A stretch of 26,466 nt of DNA from Acidobacteriota bacterium (GCA_021802085.1 JAKAAZ010000016.1:1-26466); one strand, 5' to 3'; shown: positions 15,409 to 23,277, numbered from the stretch's first letter. Made by a program: numbers and translations. Notes: generated from the letters alone by a model not told the origin.

Positions 15409-17415
15409 TTGGAGTGCTTCTCGCCCTTGCCCCCACCATCCGCCACGGAATCCTCGACCGCTCGCAAGCTGCCCCGGCTGGAAGAATTTTTCTCGCCCGG
15501 CGGTATCTTGTCGCGCTCTGGATTGCCCTACGAATACCGGCCCGGCCAGTTGGAAATGGCACGCGCTATGGAGCGCGCCTTCACGGAAAAACGTCATTTG
15601 ATTGTCGAGGCTGGCACCGGCACCGGCAAAACGCTCGCCTACCTCTTACCCGCGCTGCGCCTGGGCCAGCGCGTCATCATTTCCACCGGAACGCGAAATC
15701 TGCAGGAGCAGATTTTCTTCAAGGACATCCCATTTCTTGAGTCGCTGCTCGGCCCGCTGAACGTTAGTTACATGAAGGGTCGCGGAAATTATCTCTGCCG
15801 CCACAAGCTCTATGCGCTGCGCGATCAGCCCATCCTGACCGGCATCGACATGGTCGATCAGTTCAATATCATTCGCGACTGGGAGACAACGACGGAACAC
15901 GGCGACCGCGCCGAACTGACGACGATCCCCGAGAACAGCCCGCTGTGGGGCCGCCTCGACGCGCGCGGAGAAGCTTGCCTAGGCTCCTCCTGCCCCAACT
16001 ACGAGCCTTGCTTCATTACCCAGATGCGCCGGCGAGCGCTCGAAAGCGATATCGTGATCGTCAATCATCACTTGTTCTTCGCGGACATGGCCATTCGCAG
16101 ACAGGCCCAGAATGCGCCCGACGCAGGCGTGCTGCCAGAAGCCGCAGCCGTCGTCTTTGACGAAGCGCACGAGTTGGAAGAGATAGCATCCAGCTACTTC
16201 GGCGTGAACATCAGCAATCTGCGATTTGAAGAATTGGCCCGCGACGTGGAAATTCTGCTGCGCGCCAAGAAATCCTTGTCCGCATCGCTCACCGCCGCTG
16301 CCGAACTGGTCCGCGAGCGTGGGCGCATGTTCTTCGCTGCGCTTCCGGAGCCGAAAGGCGCGGAAGGACGCATGCCTTTCGCGGATCGGGAAGAGTTCCT
16401 GGAGCAGTCCGGCGATGTCTATCTCGGCCTTGTCAATGCGCTCGAACGGCTCACCGGCGAACTGGAACGCCTGCGCGGCGTGGAAGAGGCGAGCGGCCTG
16501 AAAAAACGCACGACCGATCTCGCCAGCCAACTGACGTTTCTGCTGGAATCGACAGATCGCGGATTCGTGTTCTGGATCGAGCGGCGCAGTTCCACCGGCA
16601 TGAGACAAGCTGGCAGCAACACCTGGCTGCAGGCCACGCCGATTGAGATTGCCTCCCTGCTTTCCAATGATTTGTTTGAATCCATTCCGTCGGTCGTGCT
16701 CACTTCGGCGACGCTGACGGTGCAGGGAAACTTCGACCACATTCAACGCCGCCTTGGACTCACCGGCGCCCGGCAGCTCGTCGTGCCATCGCATTTCCGC
16801 TATGGCGAGCAAGCACTGTTATATCTGCCGCCCGACATGCCCGATCCTCGCGATGCTGGGTTTACCCTCGCTGCGGTGAATAAAATCTGCGAGATTCTCG
16901 AAATCACCCGCGGCCGCGCTTTCTGCCTGTTCACCAGCTACAGCCAGATGCGGCAGGTACACGAGCAGTTGATCGCACGCATTGGATTTCCCCTGTTGCT
17001 GCAGGGTACCGCGCCACGCAACGCGCTGCTGGAAGAGTTTCGCATCACGCCCAACGCAGTATTGCTTGGGACATCCTCGTTTTGGCAAGGTGTGGACGTT
17101 CAGGGCGAGCAACTCAGCTGCGTCATCATCGACAAGCTTCCATTTGCCGTGCCCAGCGATCCCGTAGTGGCGGCGCGGATGAAAGCCATCGAGGCCGATG
17201 GCGGCAATCCCTTTGCCGAATATCAAATTCCTTCCGCTGTGATCGCGCTGAAGCAGGGCTTTGGCCGCCTGATTCGATCCTTGAACGACCGCGGCGTCCT
17301 GGTGCTGCTGGACCCGCGTCTGCAGCGCCAACGCTACGGCCGCGTATTCATGGAGAGTCTGCCGCCCTATCGAGTGACGCAGCGCCTGGAAGATGTGCGG
17401 GAATTTTTCGCGTAA
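15409..17415 (+). CDS. DinG/XPD-type ATP-dependent DNA helicase
   Basis: Superfamily 2 iron-sulfur helicase of 668 residues, related to DinG and YoaA, which unwind 5'-tailed DNA, D-loops and R-loops during repair. It shows the Walker A motif EAGTGTGKT (67-75), four cysteines (130, 190, 195, 201) placed as the 4Fe-4S ligands, SDIVIVNHHLFF (213-224), DEAH (251-254) and the C-terminal motif QGFGRLIRS. There is no added exonuclease domain. The start is TTG 15409: the conserved segment LPRLEEFFSPGGILS begins at residue 21 and no ATG lies between the promoter and that segment. No ribosome-binding site is apparent, consistent with a very short leader. It diverges from der. Whether it is DinG or YoaA in function cannot be told, so I give no gene symbol. 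Confidence 0.9.
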   Translation: MECFSPLPPPSATESSTARKLPRLEEFFSPGGILSRSGLPYEYRPGQLEMARAMERAFTEKRHLIVEAGTGTGKTLAYLLPALRLGQRVIISTGTRNLQEQIFFKDIPFLESLLGPLNVSYMKGRGNYLCRHKLYALRDQPILTGIDMVDQFNIIRDWETTTEHGDRAELTTIPENSPLWGRLDARGEACLGSSCPNYEPCFITQMRRRALESDIVIVNHHLFFADMAIRRQAQNAPDAGVLPEAAAVVFDEAHELEEIASSYFGVNISNLRFEELARDVEILLRAKKSLSASLTAAAELVRERGRMFFAALPEPKGAEGRMPFADREEFLEQSGDVYLGLVNALERLTGELERLRGVEEASGLKKRTTDLASQLTFLLESTDRGFVFWIERRSSTGMRQAGSNTWLQATPIEIASLLSNDLFESIPSVVLTSATLTVQGNFDHIQRRLGLTGARQLVVPSHFRYGEQALLYLPPDMPDPRDAGFTLAAVNKICEILEITRGRAFCLFTSYSQMRQVHEQLIARIGFPLLLQGTAPRNALLEEFRITPNAVLLGTSSFWQGVDVQGEQLSCVIIDKLPFAVPSDPVVAARMKAIEADGGNPFAEYQIPSAVIALKQGFGRLIRSLNDRGVLVLLDPRLQRQRYGRVFMESLPPYRVTQRLEDVREFFA

Positions 17416-17440
17416 CCGCTTGTCGCCGCCTGGAAATGCC

Positions 17441-17457
17441 TTGACAAAGCTTTTGTC
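17441..17457 (+). promoter_or_regulatory. Candidate -35 box with overlapping palindrome before the amidohydrolase
   Basis: TTGACA at 17441-17446 is a perfect -35 match. It overlaps the perfect inverted repeat GACAAA-GCT-TTTGTC (17443-17457). At normal spacing (around 17463-17470) the -10 position is poor, so a regulator may be needed. The site lies in the 94-bp gap after the helicase gene. Confidence 0.35.
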
Positions 17458-17509
17458 CGCCGTCGAGCATGGTTCATTCCGTTAAATCCATCGAAGAGGC
17501 TCTGTGCCG

Positions 17510-18967
17510 ATGCGATCTTTGCTCACGTTCCTTGCGACCGCTTGTCTGACGACGGTTTCGTTTACAGGTTTCGCGCAGACGGCGAAATCTCCGCTGGCAC
17601 CGTATATCTCTGTGTCCGATCCCGTGATTGCACTCACTCACGTGGGGATTATCGACGGCACGGGGGCCGCGCCGCTGCCCGATCAGACCGCCGTACTCGA
17701 CCATGGCAAGATTGCTTCTATCGGCCCGAGCGCCAGCGCGAAGATTCCCGCTGGGGCGAAGGTTCTCGACCTGCACGGCGATACTGTGTATCCCGGCCTG
17801 GTGGGCATGCATGAGCATCTGTTTTATGTGGAACCGGGTAGTGCGGCCCTGCGTGAGTTGGTCGGCGGAGAAATGTTTCAGACCGGTCCGCGGCTCTATC
17901 TCGCCGCTGGTGTTACGACAGCACGCACGACTGGCAGCATTGAGCCGTATGCCGATCTGAACATCAAGCGGTCCATCGACAGGGGCCTAAAGCCGGGACC
18001 GGATTTCGGCGTCACAGGCCCTTATCTCGACGGTCCAGACCCTCTCATTCCTCAGCTGCACCAGCTTTCCGGCCCTGCCGACGCCACCCGCACAGTCAAT
18101 TACTGGGCTGACGAAGGTGCCACCTCGTTCAAGGCATATATGTTCATTACGCCGGACGAGTTGAAGGCCGCTATTGACGCTGCGCATGCGCATGGGCTGA
18201 AGATAACTGGACATCTCTGCTCCGTGGGATTTACTCAGGCAGCAGACATGGGGATCGATAACCTGGAACATGGCATCGTTGTGGACACTGAATTTTATTC
18301 TGGTAAGAAACCGGGATTGTGCCCGGAGGATCGGGCTGCGGGCCAGGAGATGGCAGCCAAGTTGGACATGACGAGCGCTCCTGTAATGGCAATGATTCAC
18401 GACCTGGTGGCCCATCATGTAGCTGTTACGTCGACCCTCTCTGTATTTGAGATGTCGGCGCCGAACCGCCCGCCCCTGGCAATTCTTTTGCGGGAAAAAG
18501 ATTCGATGATGCCGCAGGTGTGGACGAGTGTGCTGCAGACCAGGGCGCTGATTGCCGAACACGCAGACAAGTCCATCATGCCGGTGCTGATGAAAAAAGA
18601 AATGCAGTTTGAGCGCGAGTTTGTTGCCGCCGGCGGTCTGCTGATGGCGGGCTGCGACCCCACCGGATACGGCGCCGTGTTGCCGGGATTCGGAGATCAG
18701 CGCAACCTCGAACTTCTCGTGGAGGCGGGCTTTACGCCGGAGCAGGCGATCCAAATTTACACGCAGAATGGCGCGAAATATTTGGGGCGCGAGGACCGTA
18801 TCGGTACGATTGCCGCGGGCAAACAAGCCGACCTGGTCGTTGTAACCGGCGATCCGGCGAAAGACATTTCCGCTGTCGAGCACGTGGATATTGTCTTCAA
18901 AAAAGGCGTGGGGTATGACCCGGCAAAGCTGATCGAATCCACCCGAGGCATGGTCGGTATTCGGTGA
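17510..18967 (+). CDS. Exported metal-dependent amidohydrolase
   Basis: Amidohydrolase-superfamily enzyme (imidazolonepropionase/prolidase-like group) of 485 residues with a signal peptide (MRSLLTFLATACLTT, cleavage probably after FAQ near residue 23), so it probably works in the periplasm. After an N-terminal beta-sandwich segment come the metal ligands His101 and His103 (GMHEHLF), Lys208 in the position of the bridging carboxylated lysine (SFKAYMF), His235 (ITGHLCS), His254 (NLEHGI) and Asp383 (GCDPTG). The C-terminus has the usual IAAGKQADLVVVTGDP. Substrate is unknown; relatives hydrolyse cyclic amides or dipeptides. ATG 17510 follows AGAGG (17495-17499) by 10 nt; a GTG at 17504 would add two residues and lies closer to the same site. 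It seems to be transcribed alone. Confidence 0.88.
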   Translation: MRSLLTFLATACLTTVSFTGFAQTAKSPLAPYISVSDPVIALTHVGIIDGTGAAPLPDQTAVLDHGKIASIGPSASAKIPAGAKVLDLHGDTVYPGLVGMHEHLFYVEPGSAALRELVGGEMFQTGPRLYLAAGVTTARTTGSIEPYADLNIKRSIDRGLKPGPDFGVTGPYLDGPDPLIPQLHQLSGPADATRTVNYWADEGATSFKAYMFITPDELKAAIDAAHAHGLKITGHLCSVGFTQAADMGIDNLEHGIVVDTEFYSGKKPGLCPEDRAAGQEMAAKLDMTSAPVMAMIHDLVAHHVAVTSTLSVFEMSAPNRPPLAILLREKDSMMPQVWTSVLQTRALIAEHADKSIMPVLMKKEMQFEREFVAAGGLLMAGCDPTGYGAVLPGFGDQRNLELLVEAGFTPEQAIQIYTQNGAKYLGREDRIGTIAAGKQADLVVVTGDPAKDISAVEHVDIVFKKGVGYDPAKLIESTRGMVGIR

Positions 18968-18998
18968 CGGCGCTCACATTCAACCAGCCGGATTCTGC

Positions 18999-19007
18999 TG
19001 CTACCAT
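18999..19007 (+). promoter_or_regulatory. Candidate extended -10 promoter for the small membrane protein
   Basis: TGCTACCAT matches the TGCTAnnnT form seen before other genes in the window. The transcript would start near 19014, just before GTG 19021 and 37 nt before ATG 19051 of the downstream gene. Confidence 0.35.
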
Positions 19008-19050
19008 GGGGAAAGAGCGGGTGCGTGGGAGGCATCCGCGCGTCACGCCC

Positions 19051-19299
19051 ATGTCCCGTAACCTCTACATACTCTCGGCCGCGCTGATCGTTTTCGCGCT
19101 CGCTTCCTTCGGCATGTCCTGGACCCATGGCTCCAACGAGCCGGGTCTTCCCGGCGAGGCGCAAGTGTGGCGCATGATGGCGCTCACTCTCTTTTTGCTC
19201 GGCGCGCTTTCGTGCTTGTTCGGCACCCTTACAAATCTGTTTGAACAGGCCAGCCGCCGCCACGAAGAACGCGAACGCCGCCAGAACAAGCGGCTCTGA
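19051..19299 (+). CDS. Small two-helix membrane protein, unknown function
   Basis: I do not recognise the family. From ATG 19051 the product has 82 residues with two likely membrane helices (about 5-22, YILSAALIVFALASFG; about 43-65, MALTLFLLGALSCLFGTL) and a very charged C-terminus (RRHEERERRQNKR) likely to lie in the cytoplasm by the positive-inside rule. The frame is open back to 18964 and in-frame GTG 19021 and ATG 19006 are alternatives; GTG 19021 would suit a near-leaderless transcript from the TACCAT box. The gene lies between the amidohydrolase and queD and has no visible link to either. The following 140 bp before queD contain a repeated CGATCG and a TACAAT box. Confidence 0.6.
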   Translation: MSRNLYILSAALIVFALASFGMSWTHGSNEPGLPGEAQVWRMMALTLFLLGALSCLFGTLTNLFEQASRRHEERERRQNKRL

Positions 19300-19393
19300 G
19301 ATCGATCGGGCCCTGCCTGTCGATCGGCGGTAGCGGAGCAAACGTCTGACCTACTTCTCAACACGTCTTTCTACCGGATTCATGCGCGCTCGA

Positions 19394-19399
19394 TACAAT
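19394..19399 (+). promoter_or_regulatory. Candidate -10 box for the queD-queE cluster
   Basis: TACAAT ends 40 nt before the queD ATG at 19440. The short leader carries a GGGAA-A-TTCCC inverted repeat (19410-19420) and the ribosome-binding site AAAGGAAA (19430-19437). No preQ1 riboswitch pattern was recognised in it. Confidence 0.4.
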
Positions 19400-19439
19400 G
19401 GATGAGGCGGGGAAATTCCCTCGTCGGCAAAGGAAAATC

Positions 19440-19817
19440 ATGTTCGAAGTTACTGTAGAAGCGGGATTTTCCGCGGGCCATTACCTGCGCAATTACCGCG
19501 GCAAGTGCGAAAATCCGCACGGACATAATTACAAAGTCCGTATCACCCTGCGCGGACGCGAGTTGGATGCCGCCGGCCTGCTTCTGGATTTCAAGCAGTT
19601 GAAGCACGTCATGCGGCCGGTGATCGAGCGGCTCGATCACCAGATGATCAATGACATCGCGCCGTTCACAGAATTGAATCCGTCGGCGGAAAATCTGGCG
19701 CACTATTTCTTCGACGAAACCAATGTGCAGCTGCGCGAAATGACCGAGGGTCGCGTCACCGTCAAGGACTGCACCATCTACGAAACCGACACCACCACCG
19801 CAACGTATTACGAGTGA
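19440..19817 (+). CDS. queD: 6-carboxy-tetrahydropterin synthase
   Basis: QueD turns dihydroneopterin triphosphate into 6-carboxy-5,6,7,8-tetrahydropterin, the first dedicated step to preQ0 and queuosine. The 125-residue protein has the zinc-binding histidines His14 (FSAGHYL), His27 and His29 (NPHGHNY), the catalytic Cys23 (GKCENPHGH), the Asp66-His67 pair (LDHQMIND) and the pterin-anchoring Glu115 (IYETDTTTATYYE). A cysteine four residues before HGH distinguishes QueD from eukaryotic 6-pyruvoyl-tetrahydropterin synthase. ATG 19440 is preferred over the in-frame ATG 19398 because it has the ribosome-binding site AAAGGA and starts right at the conserved FEVTVEAGFSAGH. It is followed by queE after only 4 bp. 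Confidence 0.95.
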   Translation: MFEVTVEAGFSAGHYLRNYRGKCENPHGHNYKVRITLRGRELDAAGLLLDFKQLKHVMRPVIERLDHQMINDIAPFTELNPSAENLAHYFFDETNVQLREMTEGRVTVKDCTIYETDTTTATYYE

Positions 19818-19821
19818 CTCC

Positions 19822-20502
19822 GTGGTCCTGATCGAACTCTATGTGTCCGTTCAAGGGGAGTCGAGTTTCGCCGGCCTTCCCTGCATTTTTGTGCGATTGG
19901 CGGGCTGCAATCTCCGCTGCTCATGGTGCGATTCGGAATACACCTTCAGCGGCGGCGAAAAATTCACGCTTGACCAGGTGGAGCAGAAGATCGCCGCGCT
20001 GGCGCCGGTCAAGCTGGTGGAATTTACCGGCGGCGAGCCGATGCTGCAAGAGCGAGAGTTGCTGCCGATGATGGATCGCCTGCTTGGCAACGGCTACACG
20101 CTCATGCTCGAAACCAGCGGCGAGCGGCCATTGGCCAATGTCCCAAAGTCCGTCCATAAAATCATGGATGTGAAATGTCCCGCGTCGGGCGAAAGCGGGC
20201 GTTTCCATTTAGCCAATCTCGACGCGTTGACTTCCCGCGATGAGGTGAAATTTGTCATCTCCGACCGCGCCGATTACGAATTTGCCCGCGACTTTATTTG
20301 CCAGCACAACTTGGCAGCGCGCTGCGGACATATTCTGCTGTCGCCTGCGTTTACCAAAACTCCCACGCCAGAACGCACGGCGGAAAACTGCGTACTCGAT
20401 CCCCGCCTGCTGGTGGAATGGATGCTGGCCGACCATTTGCCCGCGCGCCTCAGTCTGCAGATTCACAAGTTCGTCTGGGAACCCCTGAAAAAAGGGGTAT
20501 AG
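19822..20502 (+). CDS. queE: 7-carboxy-7-deazaguanine synthase
   Basis: Radical S-adenosylmethionine enzyme that contracts the ring of 6-carboxytetrahydropterin to 7-carboxy-7-deazaguanine. The 226 residues include the iron-sulfur motif CNLRCSWC (Cys29, Cys33, Cys36), the glycine-rich TGGEP (69-73) and the N-terminal VSVQGESSFAGLP substrate-site segment typical of QueE. It starts at GTG 19822, four bases after the queD stop, with weak GAGTG inside the end of queD as a possible ribosome-binding site, so translation may be coupled. Its last codons contain a small inverted repeat (ACCCCT-gaaaaa-AGGGGT, 20481-20498). Confidence 0.95.
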   Translation: MVLIELYVSVQGESSFAGLPCIFVRLAGCNLRCSWCDSEYTFSGGEKFTLDQVEQKIAALAPVKLVEFTGGEPMLQERELLPMMDRLLGNGYTLMLETSGERPLANVPKSVHKIMDVKCPASGESGRFHLANLDALTSRDEVKFVISDRADYEFARDFICQHNLAARCGHILLSPAFTKTPTPERTAENCVLDPRLLVEWMLADHLPARLSLQIHKFVWEPLKKGV

Positions 20503-20543
20503 AGCATTTCTCCGAATACTATGGAGTGGTGGTAGTTTTGCGG

Positions 20544-20572
20544 TGAAGCCGTTTTTCGATCGAACGGCTTCA
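20544..20572 (+). repeat. Perfect 10-bp hairpin between queE and the DUF2007 gene
   Basis: TGAAGCCGTT and AACGGCTTCA pair perfectly around a 9-nt loop in the 115-bp gap. No T-run follows (TGAACTTCTCC), so it is not a standard intrinsic terminator. It could be an RNA-processing or stability element, a partial terminator or a protein-binding site. Confidence 0.5.
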
Positions 20573-20617
20573 TGAACTTCTCCTCTCCATCTGCACCTTT
20601 AGGAGAATGCTCGAGTT

Positions 20618-20926
20618 GTGGACAAGGACCCAATCGCTATGGAACCACTCGATCGGAACCCAAATTCAACATCCCAAGACACAGAAGCAGTCCTCACTCC
20701 CACGACCGTTAGCCACTGCCCCACGCTGAATGAGGCGCAAATGCTGGTCAGCCTTCTGGCATCTTTCGGGATCGAAGCGCGGATCGAAGGTGAAAATTAT
20801 TTTCGGATGTTGGGCAGCATGGTTCCTGGAATCGACGGAATCAGAGTGCAGGTACGGCAGGTGGATGCGGAGGCGGCGCTGGAAATTTTGAGCCAGGGCT
20901 CGGAACGGATGACAATGGAAGGGTAG
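20618..20926 (+). CDS. DUF2007-like protein
   Basis: A 102-residue cytoplasmic protein. The first 33 residues are polar and probably disordered. Residues 36-92 match the DUF2007 pattern: TLNEAQMLVSLLASFGIEA, a short loop, a hydrophobic GSMVPGIDG and then GIRVQVRQVDAEAALEIL. DUF2007 domains have a small alpha/beta fold, and their function is unknown although they have been suggested to be signal-transducing. The start is GTG 20618 with AGGAGA 12 nt upstream, or ATG 20639, which would remove seven residues. The gene is placed between queE and queC, 34 bp ahead of queC, and probably on the same transcript. No direct role in queuosine synthesis can be claimed. Confidence 0.7.
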   Translation: MDKDPIAMEPLDRNPNSTSQDTEAVLTPTTVSHCPTLNEAQMLVSLLASFGIEARIEGENYFRMLGSMVPGIDGIRVQVRQVDAEAALEILSQGSERMTMEG

Positions 20927-20960
20927 GAATATTTCTTTCGGTGAATGGAAGACCATCTCA

Positions 20961-21662
20961 ATGAACGATGAGAGCGTCCTATCTGCCCGTCCCCGAGCCG
21001 TTGTTTCGCTCTCCGGTGGGATGGATTCTGCGGTCTGCCTCGCGCTGGCCGCGCGTGACTATGACGTATATGCGCTTCATTTCGGCTACGGGCAGCGCAC
21101 AGAGAAGCGAGAGTTGGCCAGCGCCCGCGCTGTCGCGGAGCACTTTGGCGTCCAGCAATTCCTCCCGCTGAAGTTGGAACTCTTTCGCTTGATTGGCGGC
21201 TCGGCGCTGACAGATCCGAACATCGCCGTGCCCAATGCTCCCGCCACCAGAAAGATCGGCGAAGAGATCCCTGTCACCTATGTTCCCTTCCGCAATGCGC
21301 ATTTTCTGTCCGCCGCGGTCAGTTGGGCAGAGGTTCTGGGCGCGAAAATAATCTTTATCGGCGCGGTGGAGCAGGACGGTTCCGGCTACCCCGATTGCCG
21401 GCCAGCCTACTACGCCGCCTTCAATCAGGTTATTCGAACCGGAACAAGGAATGGCGATATCGAGGTGCTGACGCCGCTGATTCATCTAAAAAAAAGCGAA
21501 ATCATCCGGCTCGGCATGGAATTGAATGCCCCATTTCATCTCACCTGGTCCTGCTATTCCGGCGAGGAGCAGGCCTGCGGAGTCTGCGATAGTTGTGTCC
21601 TGCGCCTGCGAGCCTTCCTGGAGGCCGACTCCACCGATCCAATCCATTACGCGAGATACTAA
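20961..21662 (+). CDS. queC: 7-cyano-7-deazaguanine synthase
   Basis: QueC converts 7-carboxy-7-deazaguanine to preQ0 using ATP and ammonia. The 233-residue protein has the PP-loop SLSGGMDSA (16-24) for ATP, the middle segment YVPFRNAHFLS, and a C-terminal zinc site of four cysteines (198, 206, 209, 212 in CYSGEEQACGVCDSC), followed by the family's DPIHY-type tail. ATG 20961 follows GGAAGA with suitable spacing. Together with queD and queE it completes preQ0 synthesis. queF, tgt and queG are not in the window, so whether the end product is queuosine or another deazapurine rests on queA being present 16 kb away. Confidence 0.96.
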   Translation: MNDESVLSARPRAVVSLSGGMDSAVCLALAARDYDVYALHFGYGQRTEKRELASARAVAEHFGVQQFLPLKLELFRLIGGSALTDPNIAVPNAPATRKIGEEIPVTYVPFRNAHFLSAAVSWAEVLGAKIIFIGAVEQDGSGYPDCRPAYYAAFNQVIRTGTRNGDIEVLTPLIHLKKSEIIRLGMELNAPFHLTWSCYSGEEQACGVCDSCVLRLRAFLEADSTDPIHYARY

Positions 21663-21781
21663 AGAAAAAGCGAATTCGGGGGAATGTGAACCCACAGACT
21701 TCGCGCCTGCGTTCCCACGAATGCAAATCTCAGCGCGTCGAGAAAATTGGTCGCCAGATGCTTCTTTGCGCCGTTTGGCCT

Positions 21782-21787
21782 TAGAAT
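21782..21787 (+). promoter_or_regulatory. Candidate -10 box for the exported TPR protein
   Basis: TAGAAT in the 195-bp gap after queC would start a transcript near 21794, with a 64-nt leader holding the ribosome-binding site GAGGAG before ATG 21858. No convincing -35 box is visible. The rest of the gap shows nothing. Confidence 0.35.
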
Positions 21788-21857
21788 GACTTTGGAGCTT
21801 GGGTAGCGGCGCTGAGTGAAAATCACCGTGTCGAGAATGTATTGAGGAGACTGGGAA

Positions 21858-23081
21858 ATGAAAAAGGTCGTGATCGCTTTATTTTCAAGGTCCGCAAAAA
21901 TGTCTGCGGCAATTTCCGCACTATCGTACGCAGTAATGTGTGCTGCCCTATGCATCGCAGCGGGCAGTTGCGTGGGTGCAACATCCGTTTGGGCGCAGGC
22001 CGCTTCAGGCGCCCCCGCAGCGTCCACGGCCCCGCCGGCGGCGTCGGCAGCAGCCACCGCGAAGATTCACGGTCACGCCCAGGACCCTTTGGCGCAACCC
22101 GTGCCGAACACAAAGGTAGAAATCACTACCGACGGGAAAACGCCTCTCTACACATTTACGACCAATGACTATGGCGACTATCAGGGAGCCGGCATCAAGC
22201 CGGGCACGTACACTGCCGTCCTGTTCGGTACCATCGTGGGCAAGGACGGTAAGCCGACGCAAGGCATCGTCGATTTTCAGCAAGGAGTCAAGCTCACTGC
22301 CGGTCAGGACACCCAGGTCGATTTTGATATGACCCGTCAGGAGTATATTTCCAAGCTGCCGCCCGACGTGCAGAAGCATATCGCCGAATTGCGCAAGGCA
22401 AATGCCTCCGCGGAACAGGCGAATACCCAGATCAAGAATGTGAATAAACTCATTATCGATGCCCGTACCGCGCGCAAGGCCGGGAATTTCGATCAGGCCA
22501 TTGCCCTCGACACCCAAGCCACCCAGGGCAAACCCGACGTAGGCCTGACATGGTACGAACTGGGCGATAGTTATCTGGCCGCTAAGAAATACCCCGATGC
22601 CGCTACAAACTATCAAAAAGCCTTGACCCTGCTGACCGCCGAGAAAGCCCCGAAACCGGATGTCATCGCCGCCGCAGACAATAATCTCGGTGAAGCGCTG
22701 GCGGATTCCGGTAAAGTCAGCGATGCTGTTGCAGCCTACGAGGCGGCCGCCAAGGCCGATCCGACTCAGGCAGGCATGTACTTCACGAACGAGGCCGTCG
22801 TGCTATTTAAGACCGGACAAGGCGATGGCGCGGGGGCAGCGGCGGACAAAGCCATCGCTGCGGACCCGACCAAGCCGATCCCGTACTACATTAAAGGTTG
22901 GGCCTTGGTGCAACATGCGACCGTTGATCCCAAAACGAATAAGATTGTGCTGCCTCCCGGTTGCGCCGATGCCTATCGCAAGTTCCTGGACATGTCCCCC
23001 ACGGGACCGCTAGCAGACGACGCGCGCAATATCCTGGCGCAAGCGGGCGAGACCGTCCATGGGTCGTATAAGAAGCATTGA
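21858..23081 (+). CDS. Exported protein with carboxypeptidase-regulatory-like and TPR domains
   Basis: A 407-residue secreted or periplasmic protein. A long signal peptide (MKKVVIALFSRSAK plus a hydrophobic stretch, cleavage near VWAQA at about residue 47) is followed by an Ala/Pro-rich linker. A beta-sandwich of the carboxypeptidase-regulatory type covers about 70-150 (KIHGHAQDPLAQPVPNTKV, TNDYGDYQGAGIKPGTYT). The C-terminal 200 residues contain tetratricopeptide repeats, for example YLAAKKYPDAATNYQKALTL, NNLGEALADSGKVSDAVAAYE and AAADKAIAADPTKPIPYYIKG. TPRs mediate protein-protein contacts; the ligand is unknown. Similar domain pairs are common in Acidobacteriota exported proteins. GAGGAG precedes the ATG with about 9 nt spacing. 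The gene ends just before an intrinsic terminator and seems to be a single-gene unit. Confidence 0.85.
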   Translation: MKKVVIALFSRSAKMSAAISALSYAVMCAALCIAAGSCVGATSVWAQAASGAPAASTAPPAASAAATAKIHGHAQDPLAQPVPNTKVEITTDGKTPLYTFTTNDYGDYQGAGIKPGTYTAVLFGTIVGKDGKPTQGIVDFQQGVKLTAGQDTQVDFDMTRQEYISKLPPDVQKHIAELRKANASAEQANTQIKNVNKLIIDARTARKAGNFDQAIALDTQATQGKPDVGLTWYELGDSYLAAKKYPDAATNYQKALTLLTAEKAPKPDVIAAADNNLGEALADSGKVSDAVAAYEAAAKADPTQAGMYFTNEAVVLFKTGQGDGAGAAADKAIAADPTKPIPYYIKGWALVQHATVDPKTNKIVLPPGCADAYRKFLDMSPTGPLADDARNILAQAGETVHGSYKKH

Positions 23082-23116
23082 TCGCACAGTTCGTCCATGC
23101 AATAGAACGCGCAACA

Positions 23117-23157
23117 AAGCGGCTCCCGACTGTACGTGGGTGCCGCTTGTATTTTTT
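23117..23157 (+). terminator. Intrinsic terminator after the TPR protein gene
   Basis: Stem AAGCGGC (23117-23123) pairs with GCCGCTT (23142-23148); an inner CCC/GGG pairing continues the stem after one T-T mismatch. It is followed by GTATTTTTT (23149-23157). It lies 36 bp after the TPR stop and separates it from moeA. Confidence 0.8.
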
Positions 23158-23189
23158 GGGACGGGGCTTTCCTGTTGCATAGTGGCTCG

Positions 23190-23246
23190 ATGAGCGACTT
23201 TTCTTCAGCTACCCCGCCGAGAGGCCGTCGCTTTCGACTTCGCTGA
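23190..23246 (+). CDS. Possible 18-aa upstream ORF or frameshifted 5' end of moeA
   Basis: ATG 23190 follows CATAGT (23178-23183) by 6 nt, the same promoter-to-start geometry as several genes here. It opens an 18-codon frame (MSDFSSATPPRGRRFRLR) that stops at TGA 23244-23246, 31 bp before the moeA GTG. The moeA frame, offset by one base, is open across the same stretch back to 23191 but has no ATG. It may therefore be a leader peptide, chance, or the true moeA start separated by an indel. Confidence 0.25.
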   Translation: MSDFSSATPPRGRRFRLR

Positions 23247-23277
23247 CAGCAATTCCGCTTTCGCAGAGCCAACCCAG

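Noticed and set aside
17987..18883. 298-codon minus-strand open frame inside the amidohydrolase gene
   Set aside because: It is antisense to a complete enzyme with all metal ligands. The translated product is His/Arg-rich low-quality sequence.
19300..19439. Possible preQ1 riboswitch upstream of queD
   Set aside because: I looked for the small C-rich loop and A-rich tail pseudoknot of preQ1-I and saw neither. Only a GGGAAATTCCC repeat and a ribosome-binding site are present. A covariance-model search would be decisive.
20607..20729. Overlapping 40-codon frame from ATG 20607 right after AGGAGA
   Set aside because: The ATG is too close to the ribosome-binding site, the product has no family resemblance, and it overlaps the DUF2007 frame, which has a recognisable domain.
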